Origin: Chromera velia
Lineage: Eukaryota; Sar; Chromeraceae
Length of the DNA stretch: 35,000 nt
Assembly: GCA_018398765.1 (NCBI GenBank)
Contig: JAHBMJ010000674.1
Location: 1-35,000, forward strand
Direction: 5' to 3'
This document shows, in pieces, positions 8,933-19,158 of the stretch. Both the position numbers and the translations under genes were made by a program. The stretch's first letter is position 1. The number at the start of each line of letters is the position of its first letter. The notes beneath the pieces are model-generated. The model ran no database searches, was not told the origin of the DNA, and saw only the letters and a list, made by a program, of their open reading frames with translations.

Positions 8933-10529
8933 GTGTAAGAAGACGTCTCATCATAAGCAACAGGAGAGGCAATGCAGCGCATAAAAAGAAAAAGAATCCC
9001 AGGACAAACAATTCATGAGTTTGTGAGGTAAAGCACGTCTGTTTGCGCTGAACACCAACCCTCTGGGTGTGCAACAAGTTTCAGAAGTTCCCAAGAACGG
9101 AAACGCAAGGGAGAGGGATCGATGGGCCCACACAGCCAGGTACAAAATGAAAGAGAGATGGGCAGTGGCTTCAAGAAGTCTGCTTTTGAGCCGGCAACAG
9201 AAAAGCATGCGCCTCCTTTCACTCACCAGTGAGCCAACGCCACGGAACAGTCTCCTTTGACAAGAAGTTCCGGATGAATCCCCCCTTCCCGCCGCATCTG
9301 CACGAACAGTCAGTCAACAGGACGGCAAATACATCGAGAGAAACATTACATCATCGTCGCACAACGAGTGTTCCACACGTTTCACGAAAGCCGCCCGGGC
9401 TGATGTTACATAACTGACCACTCTCCATGCCAAATAGTGACACAGGCGGAAGGACCCGGTTAAGATGTACGAGGTTAGTTGCCAGAACTGGAGTGGTCTG
9501 AAGCAGACGTCGGCAGAAGGACGACAGAGGCCAAAGATCGCCCAGCAAAATGCGAGGCACAGAATGCCATCATTACTGCAGCATGCATGCAGACATTACG
9601 CACAACAGTCGGTTACTGCATGCATTAGAAAATAACGTACAGATACACGCTTATGTATGCCTCTCAAAGGAAGCTGCCTATCTACCGAGCAGAAGAAGGT
9701 TTTGCCCCGTTTCTTGCTGCTGCTGACCATATGTAAAAGCAGGAAATCATCCTTCAAGCCTTCACTTAATTCGGCTTGGATCACTTGTATACTTCTCCAG
9801 AGAAAGATGACAGTTTAATGCTATCCATTGTTTGTGCCTTGGCGAGGAAGTGAAACCCTGACATTGCTGTGCTGGTACAAGCTGCTGTCGAAGAATCCCA
9901 TAAACTGCTGAGACTGTCAAAGAGTCGAGCGATGCTTTACAATTTCCTATATAGCTCATATTGCATATTAATATATACCGCGTGCAGATTCTGATGCAGG
10001 TCGTATCGGTCTACAGCTTGGGCGCCGCCAGTATATAGTGTGGCTCAATTAAGCAAAAGTCCGGCCCGGCGCCGCCATTTTGTTTTTCAAGGTCCCGGAA
10101 GGCAGATTTATATGTGGTTCGATTGAGTGCAATTGCGTTCCACGGATGGCAGACCGTCTCGGTGAATATTTGAAAGGACCCGTCCAGTGCAGGCGCGAGA
10201 TGCGAAAAAAACAGCACTTTCTGGGGCCTTTTTTCCAGCTCGGCGGTCGACTTCGGACTCCCGAATATTCGGCTGTGCCCCTCCGCCTGAAAATGAAGTG
10301 ATCACGCACCAAAATCGGCTCTGTCTCTCGCAACATCACTGTTGTTCCCCTCTTCGACACATATATATCTTCCCCCTTGCCCCCCACGTCATTCAATCGT
10401 TTCATCACCTGTATCTATCCACTCAAGGACTTCGTTTATCCATCAGCATCGTCGGTTGGGAGGGTTTTCTTTCTTTCTTTGCCAAAAATCGCATTCCGTG
10501 AAGAAACAAGCAACACACGTGAGGGAAGG
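8933..10529. other. Intergenic region between divergent genes
   Basis: Separates the minus-strand membrane protein from the plus-strand acyltransferase, so both promoters should lie here. Near the acyltransferase are a GC-rich patch (about 10058-10080, GGCCCGGCGCCGCCATTTTG), a possible TATA-like ACATATATATC at about 10359, and pyrimidine-rich leader DNA. A minus-strand open piece around 9351-9590 reads as hydrophobic protein in one frame, but I could not connect it to a start, stop and splice sites. Confidence 0.5.
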
Positions 10530-12179
10530 ATGTTTCAGGCTTGTTGCCAGCCTCGGCCCGACGAGTTCGAGCTGAATGTCACAGATCTTATGAAGCAGTC
10601 AGAGGGCACAAAGCAGATGAAGATCAGAAAGCTGGATCGTGTTGACAGGAAGTGGGACCTTCTTCACGACTTTGGAAATCTGATGATCATGAACAGTGTC
10701 ACTATGAGGTCAACCAAGGAGCCTCAGTTGGAGGATGTGCGTGTTGCAGCGACTGCTCTCATGAAGAGGCATCAGACCTTGAGAACCAGAATTGTGCCTA
10801 TCAGCAATCTCAAGGGCACGCACATTGAGAAGTACTATTTTGAGATGACCGGCCGTCTTGTTCCTGACGTCAAGCAGTCTTCCTTCACAGAGTATGCCAG
10901 TGTGATGGACCAGGAGCAGATGCAGAAGTTTGACAGTGAGAACGGGCCCCTCTGGAGGATCATTCTTTGCAGATCGCAGAAGGTGGAGGGGGAGGCTGAT
11001 GGGAAGCCCTGGAGGACCAACGTGGTGGCACTCTTCCACCACTCGATCATGGACGGTATGGCCAGGCAGGAGTTTTGGACTGAGCTCTTCGGAAACATTG
11101 AGAAGGCTTCCAATCTTAGAGAGTCCCTTGCCAAGGCCCAGCCCCAGATTGTCCAAACAGTCCCCCCCCTGCAGCCCCAGGTTTTCGAACTTCCCGCAGG
11201 TGTTGACGAAGTGGAGGAGGAGGAGGAGTTCCTTTCCGGGGGTTCTGGTGTATTGACAGTCGCAGAGACTGCCGATGAGGAGGCTTCCACTGCCCCCTCC
11301 CTTGCCTCCCGCACAGATGCCATCATCTCCCGTGTCCTCGAGGGCAGGGACGCACTCGGCACCAGACTTCCCAAGGCAGTTTCCTCCTTCCTTCCCGAGG
11401 ACGTGCCTTCCCTGCAGGCCATGGAATACCTCTACTTCCTCAAGAACACTGGCCACGCTCTGACGGAGATGTTCAGAACCGTCAAGATCCCCCTCCAGAA
11501 TCCCTTCTCGACTGCCTTCCCTGCAGAGAAGTGGGCCCAGCAGGTGGAGAGGGAGGATCAGCACAGAACGAGAATCATGCCCATGTGGATCGATAAGGGA
11601 GTTACCAGAAAGCTTCTAGACAGGTGCAAGGCAGAGGGAGTGAGTATGAATTCGATCCTCACTGCCATCGCAGCAGCAGCCATGAGTGAGTTGATCAAGA
11701 AGAAGAAGGACGCAGGAGAAGTAAACCTCGGATTCCACCAGGCTGCTTTGGGCCTCCCCATGTCTTTCTACTCCTTCCAGGCCATCAGCACCCGCAGATG
11801 GGCCCCCGAGGTCAAGGAGGCAGCCAAGAAGAAGGCAGATGGAGCCAACAAGCAAAAGATTGTCAGAAGAGATTCCATGGCTTCCGTCTTCTCCTGTGAC
11901 TCTATTGACGCTGGTCCGAACGGAAAGGCTCCCCACAGGTTCACCTCCATCGGCAGCAGACAGGACTCCTCCATCGGTCTTCATGAGGTTCCTGTGGACA
12001 CGCGGGCAGAGATCCAGTCGCAGTCCGAGGGAATCCTGTCCCCCCCTCTGTCCTCCCGGGTGTTCTCCCCCTCCCTCACGAGCTCGGCCTCCGAGGTCGA
12101 CCTGGAGTCTGCCGCCGTCGTGCGCCGAAACGTGCCTTCTGGATACGGCTACAAGGTCTGTCTGTCAGCCAGCAAGATT

Positions 12180-12214
<35 letters not shown>

Positions 12215-13285
12215 TTCCTTCCTTCTGCTCTCTTTCTTCTTTGGCTTCTCTGACTGTCTCGTTTTCTCTTCTTTTCTTTTTGTTTGTCTGCCAGCAGAAT
12301 CTTCTGTCAGTGTTCGTTTGTGTAGCAGTTTTTCGTGATGTGACCTCTGTCTTGACTTTGTGGTTTGGTTTTTTGCTTGTGCTTGTGCTGTGCTTGCAGG
12401 GCCTCCGCCGCGTGTCTGCCCCTGCCGTTCCCTCTTACGACTTCTCCCGAGACAGCAGGGACCCCGGCCTCGGGTCCTACGCCGTGCTGACCCCCTGCGC
12501 CATCGACGTTCCCTCCGGAAACCTCGACATGAAGACGGTCAGTCCTTCTCTCTGTCAGGCATTCAAGCGGCGAGAACTGCTGTGGTTGCTTTTGGGGTTT
12601 TGGAGGGGCTCGGTTTACGCTCTGAGGGTGAAAAATGGCTGGCTGACTTCATGAGTAGGAGGGGAAAAGACACTCACAGAGTTTCATTCACTGGGCATGA
12701 GGGCAAGACGGAAAGGCGGACATCTTTTTCTGAAGTCAACGACATTCTCTTCTCTTTCCCCCTGTATGCGTGCAGCTGTGGAAGTCGGCCATGCGCGTGA
12801 AGAACGACCTGAGAAAGAAGGTCGACGACTCCGACCCGACTGCTGCCACTTGGAACTGGCAGGTCATCACGGCATTCGTGTGTGAGCACGGCAGCGCTGT
12901 GGGAAATGAGAAGCTTCTCAAGCAGATCGCTGCTCCGAAGATCCGACCTTCCTGCTTCCTCGTCTCCAATACCGGCAACTGGAACCTGAAGGAGAAGTCC
13001 GACGAGGACATTTGCGCCTCTGACCTCGAGACTCCCATGAAGGTCTCTATCGAGTCCTCCTGGTCCTGTGTCAAGCAGGACATCACAGGAAACTCCGTCT
13101 TCGCGCACAACCTTGTGACCATCAACGGTCGTCTCTGCTGGTCCCTCCAGTATCACACCAACCTGACAGGCAAGGCCCTTGTGGAGGAGTACGCAGCAGA
13201 GATCCAGAGATTGATCAAGGAGGCAGGAGAGGCAGGGTCCGTCGAGGGCGCCGCACTTCCCCCCCGTCCCCCCACCTCCAAGTGA
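10530..13285 (+). CDS. Condensation-domain-type acyltransferase (757 aa, 3 exons)
   Basis: Exons 10530-12155, 12400-12537 and 12776-13285 join in phase 0. The catalytic HHxxxDG motif is intact as HHSIMDG at residues 170-176. The chloramphenicol-acetyltransferase-like superfamily (NRPS condensation domains, wax-ester synthases, alcohol acyltransferases) uses its second His as general base to move an acyl group from a thioester to a hydroxyl or amine. A second family block SMNSILTAIAAAAMSELIKK (about residue 371) and a C-terminal INGRLCWSLQYHTNLTGKAL fit the second lobe. Two insertions interrupt the fold: an acidic linker near 226-235 and a Ser-rich segment of about 110 residues from 440. No carrier-protein domain, signal peptide or membrane span. 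The frame is open upstream, but the ATG at 10530 is the only Met near the domain start. Donor and acceptor substrates cannot be read from sequence. Confidence 0.8.
12184..12211 (+). repeat. (CT)n in acyltransferase intron 1
   Basis: About 14 TC units on the sense strand, roughly 30 bp downstream of the intron 1 donor. Confidence 0.9.
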
Positions 13286-14921
13286 TCGAGAGAAGGGAGA
13301 TGGAGTGAGAGGAAGGGGAGAGGGGAGCCTCTGAGGCGGCATGCTAAAAAGTCTCTGAGAGCATTCGCGAGAGCGCGAGGAGCTGGAAAGAGAGGCGCGG
13401 TCGCGCAGAGGGGAGAGGGTTTTTACCGTTTTCGCGTCAAAAGGAAATCGATGACTATTAACTAATTTGACTTGTGATCGTAAGTGTGTTTGTACATGCG
13501 CATGGGTGGGTGGATTGGTTGGTTGCATGTTTCAGTCCAACGAGCATGGTGGGGGGGGACGGACACTTGGAAGTCTTGTCGGTCTCCCTCCTCCACGGAT
13601 GTCAATGGACATGAATGAATTAAATGAATGCGTTCGTCCGTTCAAGGTGCATGCTTTTTTTGCTGTTCGTTCTTTGTCTTGTTTGTTGCTTGTTTGTTTT
13701 TCGTCATGAGTTGCTCGATAACCTCATGAACGTGTCCACTAAAGTGCATGTGTGTGCCATAAGTTTTTGTGTTCTATGATAGACTCGTGAGTGACTAAGA
13801 ATAAGTGGATGAATGGGAAAGGGCAAGGGTCGCAAAGGAGTCTCCCCAACAGACTCCCGTCTTTGTTTCCAAATTTCTCCCTCCTTCAAATCGTCAAACA
13901 AACGTATTCATTTGTCTTTTGTGCAATCTTTCAAAAACAAGTCTTTCTTTCTTTCTTGCCCCTTCTCACTTCTTTGATCGCATGTACAGATTGCGTTTGG
14001 GGCTTTTCTTTGTCCCGCACCTTTGCTCTTAGCTTTTTTCCCACTCTTCTTTCTTTCGTGTCTCGATTCCGCCCTTATGAAGAAATCTCCAAGGGGCCGG
14101 GCTCGATCGATCGGTGGGTCCGTCCGGGGGGCAGGCATACTTCTCCCTTCCCTTCCTTTCCCTTCGAAGGAAATGAAGCATGCGTGCATGCAGCATGAAG
14201 CGCGACGTTAACGGACGGACGCCACCGACAGGCATGCAGCAGTCTGATTTTGGATCAGTGACCAGTTTATGCATACGTACGTAGGATTGATTCGTGAGAC
14301 AGTGTAGTCAGAGCTTGATCGAGATGAGCTCGCTTCATGTGCGGCAGCTTGAAAGCATGCGCACACGGCCAACCAACAGCGGGACCCGCCAGCACGCGCA
14401 CCTCACTGGAACGTAATGGCAGGACCTTGTGAGCGTTTGCTGTCTGTCCATACCTTTAAGCTGCAGTGTGTTGTGCATCATTGAGGTCTTACCACCATGG
14501 TGTTTAGCTAGGCCTAGGTTTAGGCTGTAGGGTTTAGGCGCTAGCCACTGTCCTTTTTAAAAGACAAGTTAGGCGTGTGACACATCCTAGTAGGGAAGAC
14601 TCTCAGCCTTGACGATCTTTACATTTGCGAACAACTTTTTCCTCTGTTAATTATTTCTAGAAAAAAATTACAAGAATAATTATTTTTTAATATTTTAAAA
14701 ATAATTTTAATACATGTTTTTCCTGTTCCTAGTCCTGTTCATATATACACGACTCAGCATATACTAGTAATATAACATAGCATAGCATTGATGTTTTCAT
14801 TGTTTTGGGGTTTACCCACGGTTCCAAGGTTAATTCATTCGTTTAAGTTCGGTTGAAGTTGACTATCAATAATCACCACGATCTATTAATAATAATATGA
14901 TTAGTTGGTTTTGTGGTTCGT

Positions 14922-14965
<44 letters not shown>

Positions 14966-15062
14966 CACTCTGATTAGCGTATCATGATGATGATTGAGCA
15001 TATATATTATATAATATATATGTATAAGGCGTCTAGCGTTCAGCCTACTAAGTTTATATAGC
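13286..15062. other. Intergenic, no supported gene
   Basis: The first 900 bp are T/C-rich 3'-flank-like sequence with open frames that lack coding features. From about 14440 it becomes AT-rich, with a short telomere-like patch (GTTTAGGCTGTAGGGTTTAGG at 14518-14538), a (TA)n tract at 14924-14964 and a (ATG)n run ending in ATTGAG near 14984-14998. Confidence 0.6.
14924..14964. repeat. (TA)n microsatellite
   Basis: About 20 alternating TA units; self-complementary, so it can form a cruciform. Confidence 0.9.
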
Positions 15063-15510
15063 TAGTGACCAGGTTTGGTTTGATTTGATTTGATTTGAGG
15101 TTGTGCTTAACCTTAAATCAAATCTGCACGTCTGATGGGGCTTGCTCTGACACCCCTATCAAATCTACATCAAATCCACCTCAAATCTGACTTTTAACCT
15201 CAAATTTCTGCTTTGGGCGGCTCCACCCCCCAGAACCCCCCGTTTTAGTTATTACAAAGGCGACTTTAACATAATAAATAAAGATATCTTAACAAAAAAA
15301 AATGGTCCACCATTTTTATAAAAAAAAATGCTTCAAAGTCGTTTTAAATCGAATCATTTAATTTAATTCTTCAAAGGCAGTCAAAAACTTAAAATTGTGA
15401 GTTATCATTAGTAAAAACTAGGAGAGCTCACATGTTAGGGAACTTATGAAGTTTAACCTCAAATCCTAGCTCAAATCTAACCTCAAATCCGTCTAGATTT
15501 ACAAATCTAG
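15063..15510 (+). mobile_element. Second copy of the hAT-like family, right end not found
   Basis: Begins TAGTGACCAGGTTTGGTTTG, matching the ends of the element at 4719-6180, followed by the same (TTTGA)n-TTTGAGGT run and a GCTTAA..AAATCAAAT block. The downstream part (to about 15490) again has AACCTCAAAT blocks like the right half of the first copy, but no TGGTCACTA end is present, so this copy is truncated or cut by the LINE fragment that follows. Confidence 0.5.
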
Positions 15511-15783
15511 AGCCTTAACCAGAGCGACTGTGTCCTCTCTGATTTCCACCTTCTGGAAATCAATGAGGCCGCCAAGTGGCAGACGCTTGCCTCTCATAGA
15601 GGCAGGTGGAGCGTGTTAATTCAAGATGGGGTGAAAAAGGTAGAGGAGAGAGCAGCAGAGGAAAAAGAAAAGAAAAGGGAGGTGAGAAAGGGGCAGAGAG
15701 ATAGAGATGCGAAGTGTAAGGCATGTGGACGAACGTTTTCCACCCCCCACGGGTTTCTACATAGTGGCGTTAGCCGTAACTAA
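15511..15783 (+). pseudogene. LINE-type retrotransposon C-terminal fragment
   Basis: An open plus-strand frame from 15511 to a TAA at 15781 encodes, in order, SDFHLLEINEAAKWQTLASH, GRWSVLIQDGVKKVEE, a Lys/Glu/Arg-rich helix, and a zinc-finger-like CKACGRTFSTPHGFLH. Many non-LTR retrotransposon ORF2 proteins end the same way after the reverse transcriptase: a W...A..R..W segment, a charged helix, then a C-x2-C-G-R-F zinc motif with later His residues. No start codon or reverse transcriptase lies upstream, so this is a 5'-truncated relic. Its last eight codons belong to the inverted-repeat element that begins at 15760, so that element probably inserted into the LINE and removed the end of the finger. 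Confidence 0.55.
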
Positions 15784-16925
15784 TATAACTGTGTTATATA
15801 TACATGGCCCGAAACTAGGCCCGAAGGGCTATGTTACGTTTTATGTGGTGCGTAATATAAGCTGAAATATAAATGTTATGCTTAAGGGCGTAAATTATGC
15901 AAAGTGACTGGGCAAAGTTATCTTTAGGTAGGTAGGAAAGCACCTGAACAACAAACGTTAACTATAAAGTTGCATCAACTAATTGTAAACTGATTGATAA
16001 CGATAATTTGAAAACATATATATCTATATTATTGAAAACCGATAAAAAATGGCCCAAACCTCATAAAATTTGTATGGCAGCCTATGTTTCTAGAAATGAT
16101 ATAAAAAATCTGTTCCATAGTTCTTTTTTTATCATTACAACGTCTTCTTACACAAAGTTTCAGCTTCTAACTCCTTACCAATTATGAGAACAAGTTTTTA
16201 CGGAAAAGCGCCGGTCTCCTATGCAGAGCGGGGGGCAAAAAGCACCCCACTCGCCCCTGGCATGCGACACAGATTTGATGTAGCAATCGTTCTTCATATA
16301 ATGTTTAAGTTTAACAGAGCCTCATCAATCGTTCTTACTGTAGCAATTGAGGGCTGATGGGGGCTGATTTGTTTCATTCGAAGCTTAGATATTTACTGAA
16401 GTCGTGTGATAACAATGATAGTGGGCATTTTCAAGTTTTGTCATCAATCTGATTCAGTAGATCTCCAGACTAACGTAGTAGTCTCAATTTATCCTTCCTC
16501 TTCCCCTGTTTTGAAGTCCTCCACTCTCTCTGCTTCCTCCTCTTCCCCCTCTTGATAGCCCATATGCAGCTCCTCTCCCCCCTCCTCTTCCTGGTTCTGA
16601 GGCCGGGAGGGCCCAGGATCTTTGGAGGTGGAGCTCTTCCAGGCCCCCTTCTCAAACCAAGAAAGAAGGGATGGATTGGCTGTTAGCCAGAAGCTTGGCC
16701 ATTTGATTGTGTCAGTGAAGTTACTGCCGCGATTGACACCGTGACGCACGCAATGAAGGCCGTGCGCGGGGGACTATAGGCCTTAAAATCTTAAAGTTAC
16801 GTTTTTAACGTAAGATATAGACCCATTTCAAGAAAACGTGAAGTTACATTTTTTTTATAACTAATTTTACCGTAACTATTCAGATCGTTCCTCTATTCCT
16901 ACATTACAGCTAACGCCACTATGTA
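15758..16925. mobile_element. TA-flanked inverted-repeat transposon, Tc1/mariner-like MITE
   Basis: The left end CATAGTGGCGTTAGCCGTAA (15760-15779) is matched inverted at the right end: read on the minus strand from 16923 it is CATAGTGGCGTTAGCTGTAA, 19 of 20 identical. Both ends abut a TA (15758-15759 and 16924-16925), the target duplication of Tc1/mariner-type transposons. The 1164-bp body has no transposase. Most of it is AT-rich, but 16489-16749 is GC-rich and open on the minus strand. Confidence 0.65.
16489..16749 (-). pseudogene. Coding-like acidic fragment carried inside the inverted-repeat element
   Basis: Minus-strand open frame of about 86 codons without an ATG start. It encodes TIKWPSFWLTANPSLLSWFE, then a very acidic tail (EEEGGEELHMGYQEGEEEEA) and a stop at 16489. 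GC content and use of GAG/CTG/GCC codons contrast with the AT-rich element around it, as expected of a captured gene piece. No family recognised. Confidence 0.35.
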
Positions 16926-17820
16926 ATATTCCGTAAACAGGTGGATCTCATCACAAACTTTTCTGCCAGAGCAAGCCGAGCAGGTCTTCTCTAGCTCTCC
17001 CCGCTGCACATAACCACCCGTCATCGCCTAGGTCATCGCTCTTAGAAGAGAGCGGATGTTTGCAGAGGATTTAAGAAGACAAAGGGACAGTGTGTGTATG
17101 TGCAGATCGTTTCCTGTATCTGATAAACGTGACTACCATTTCCTTTCTGTAAGAAGGAGCATGGACTCCGAGAGCCTCTGTCTGGAAGGGTTCTCTCTTT
17201 GGAAATCAGTGAGGGTAGCAAGGAGATGGAAGATTCTGTCTCCATTCCTGCTGCCTTCCTGTCTTCTAGCCCATTCACTAAGCCATTGATTTGTCTGGAT
17301 CCTAGTCTGGATCTTACGACACGTCTCTTTCCGCTTGTATTTCCCCTTTTTTTTTTGTTTTTCTTAGCGTGGCTCATCTGTGTCTGCCGGTGTCTGCTAG
17401 GAGAGAATTGTTAAGGGGAACAGCCAAATCCTTGATGGAAGAAATAAAAGGAGCACAGGAACCAGCGATGCAGGCCTTCCAAACATAGCGTTCTATAATG
17501 AATCTTCATTATTATAGATAGATGGATCAATTCTAATTTCAATTTATTTAATAAAAACGTACTGTAGGTTGGGCAGTCTCTAGCTCACCTTTGAGTTTGC
17601 CTTATAATTGGTTATACACGCTATATATAGTGATCATGTTTGATTTAATATATTTGAATTTGATTTGATTTGATTTGATTTGAGGTTTATCATCATCATC
17701 ATACGCCATCGCTATCGGCCTATAATAGGCGTCTAGCATTCGGCAAGTCACAACAAGCATGCAAGGCAGATTATTAAATCATGAACCTTCATTTCACAAT
17801 GTACATTTGGCAAATATAGC
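16926..17820. other. Intergenic with third hAT-like end
   Basis: No supported gene. At 17628 a third TAGTGATCATGTTTGATTTA end of the hAT-like family begins, followed by (TTTGA)n to about 17684 and a (CAT)n run at 17686-17702. A motif AGGCGTCTAGCATTCGGC at about 17723 recurs at 15027 with two mismatches, close to the second hAT-like copy. Confidence 0.5.
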
Positions 17821-17991
17821 TTAACAACTGCATTTCTTCTCAAACTCTTCCACTTCTGGCAGGGCGTGCTTGCGCATAAGCGAGGCTGCCAGTGCTTCAT
17901 GTGATGTTGACTGCCAACCATGCCACGCCACCTCATAATGCCATCCTCTTCCCTGCTTGTACTTCCTAAGAATTTCCTTCACCTGACAGCC
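17821..17991 (-). pseudogene. Chromodomain-like retrotransposon remnant
   Basis: Minus-strand open segment between a TAG and a TAA: VKEILRKYKQGRGWHYEVAW, then HGWQSTSHEALAASL and LPEVEEFEKKCSC. The order V-x-x-I-L, G-x-x-Y-x-V-x-W-x-G-W and a closing E-V-E-E-F resembles a chromodomain, as found at the integrase C-terminus of Ty3/gypsy chromoviruses. The usual W-E-P block is missing. More coding-like residues lie just upstream but are broken by in-frame stops near 17994-18000, so the piece is dead. A host chromodomain pseudogene is an alternative. Confidence 0.4.
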
Positions 17992-18490
17992 CTAAACTCA
18001 GCTTCCCTTCTTTTCCTTGACTGTCTTCTTCAGCTGCTCTGGCTGTCTGGGGGCGAGGTCCTTGTATGCTTTGCTTGTATGAATGCGAAACCCTGGCATC
18101 ATGATGAATGACGTTGTAATCAATTTTCAATTATTTTCAATTCAAATCTTAATTGATTTTTAAATACTAAATTCAATACAGCTTTTAGGCTAGTTTTAAG
18201 CCCGAGTTCAATTCTAACAAATGTTTTTTTAAACATTTCATGGAGCTGAATCTAAACTTTTTAGCCAGTTTTTTAAGTGACTTCAAAAATATATATATTG
18301 CATGAATTTATGCATAATTTCTGGCATAATTTGCCCTGACTCATTCTAATTTAGAAGATCCAAACGGCTTCTCAAGTGCAGACTTTTAAAAAAACTCTCT
18401 CTTTTTCCTCTCTTAAGGCTCCCATTGTCAGTCTACTCCGAGTCATGTCCGTCATATCTTTGCTGTTGATGGTGTTAATCCGTTCACTCA
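17992..18490. other. Intergenic, AT-rich
   Basis: Beyond the upstream debris of the chromodomain-like remnant (to about 18110) I see only AT-rich DNA and, from about 18370, the likely 3' UTR of the minus-strand gene that ends at 18491. Confidence 0.5.
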
Positions 18491-19127
18491 CTACACCAAC
18501 AATAGCGCCTCTGTTTCTTCCGTTAGCGCCTGCTCTGATACCGGTCTCAGACCTTTATTTCTTTGAGGGTCAGGCTCTGCGCGTGCCAGTGCTTCTCTCT
18601 GAGTGTCCGACGCGGTCTCCATGCAGGCGGTGAAGCCTGGAGACCCCTTCTCACAGAGCACGCAGGCGTTCTCCCCCGAGTGAAATCTGAGCACAACCCA
18701 CCCAAGGTCAAAGTCCTCACAAAAAAACCTCCTCCTGAATCTCCCTTCCCTGTCCGGCACTTCAGAGAGAAGAAGCACCGGTTTTCTCCCCCATCCCACC
18801 GACTCCAGAAGTCCCTCTGAAGACACCCGCCCCGACGCAATCGCGTCCCCCCCGTCCTCCTTAACCTGTTCCTGACCCAACCTCACCCTCGATCCCCCCA
18901 AGACAGTCAGAAAGAAACTGCGAAGTATGATGGACAACTTCTGAATCGCGTCTGCCGAAAGGGACTCCAGAGAAACGGCTCCTGGAGGCAGCTTGATCGC
19001 AACTGCATCCCACACGGAACGATCGGAGACTCCCCGAGGAGCCGCCAGCTCCGTCCATCCCCACCTGCACCCACAACAAAGATGTTCTTTGTGTGTGTGG
19101 ATGGATCCGTAAATGGACATTCACAGT

Positions 19128-19158
<31 letters not shown>

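Noticed and set aside
9351-9600. Minus-strand hydrophobic open frames with donor-like GTGAGTG nearby at 9226
   Set aside because: Three frames look equally protein-like and none joins in phase to a start and stop, so no gene is claimed.
10710-11564. Long minus-strand open frame of about 284 codons opposite the acyltransferase
   Set aside because: It is the antisense of a well-supported exon with a catalytic motif; its residues follow from codon bias of the plus strand and show no domain.
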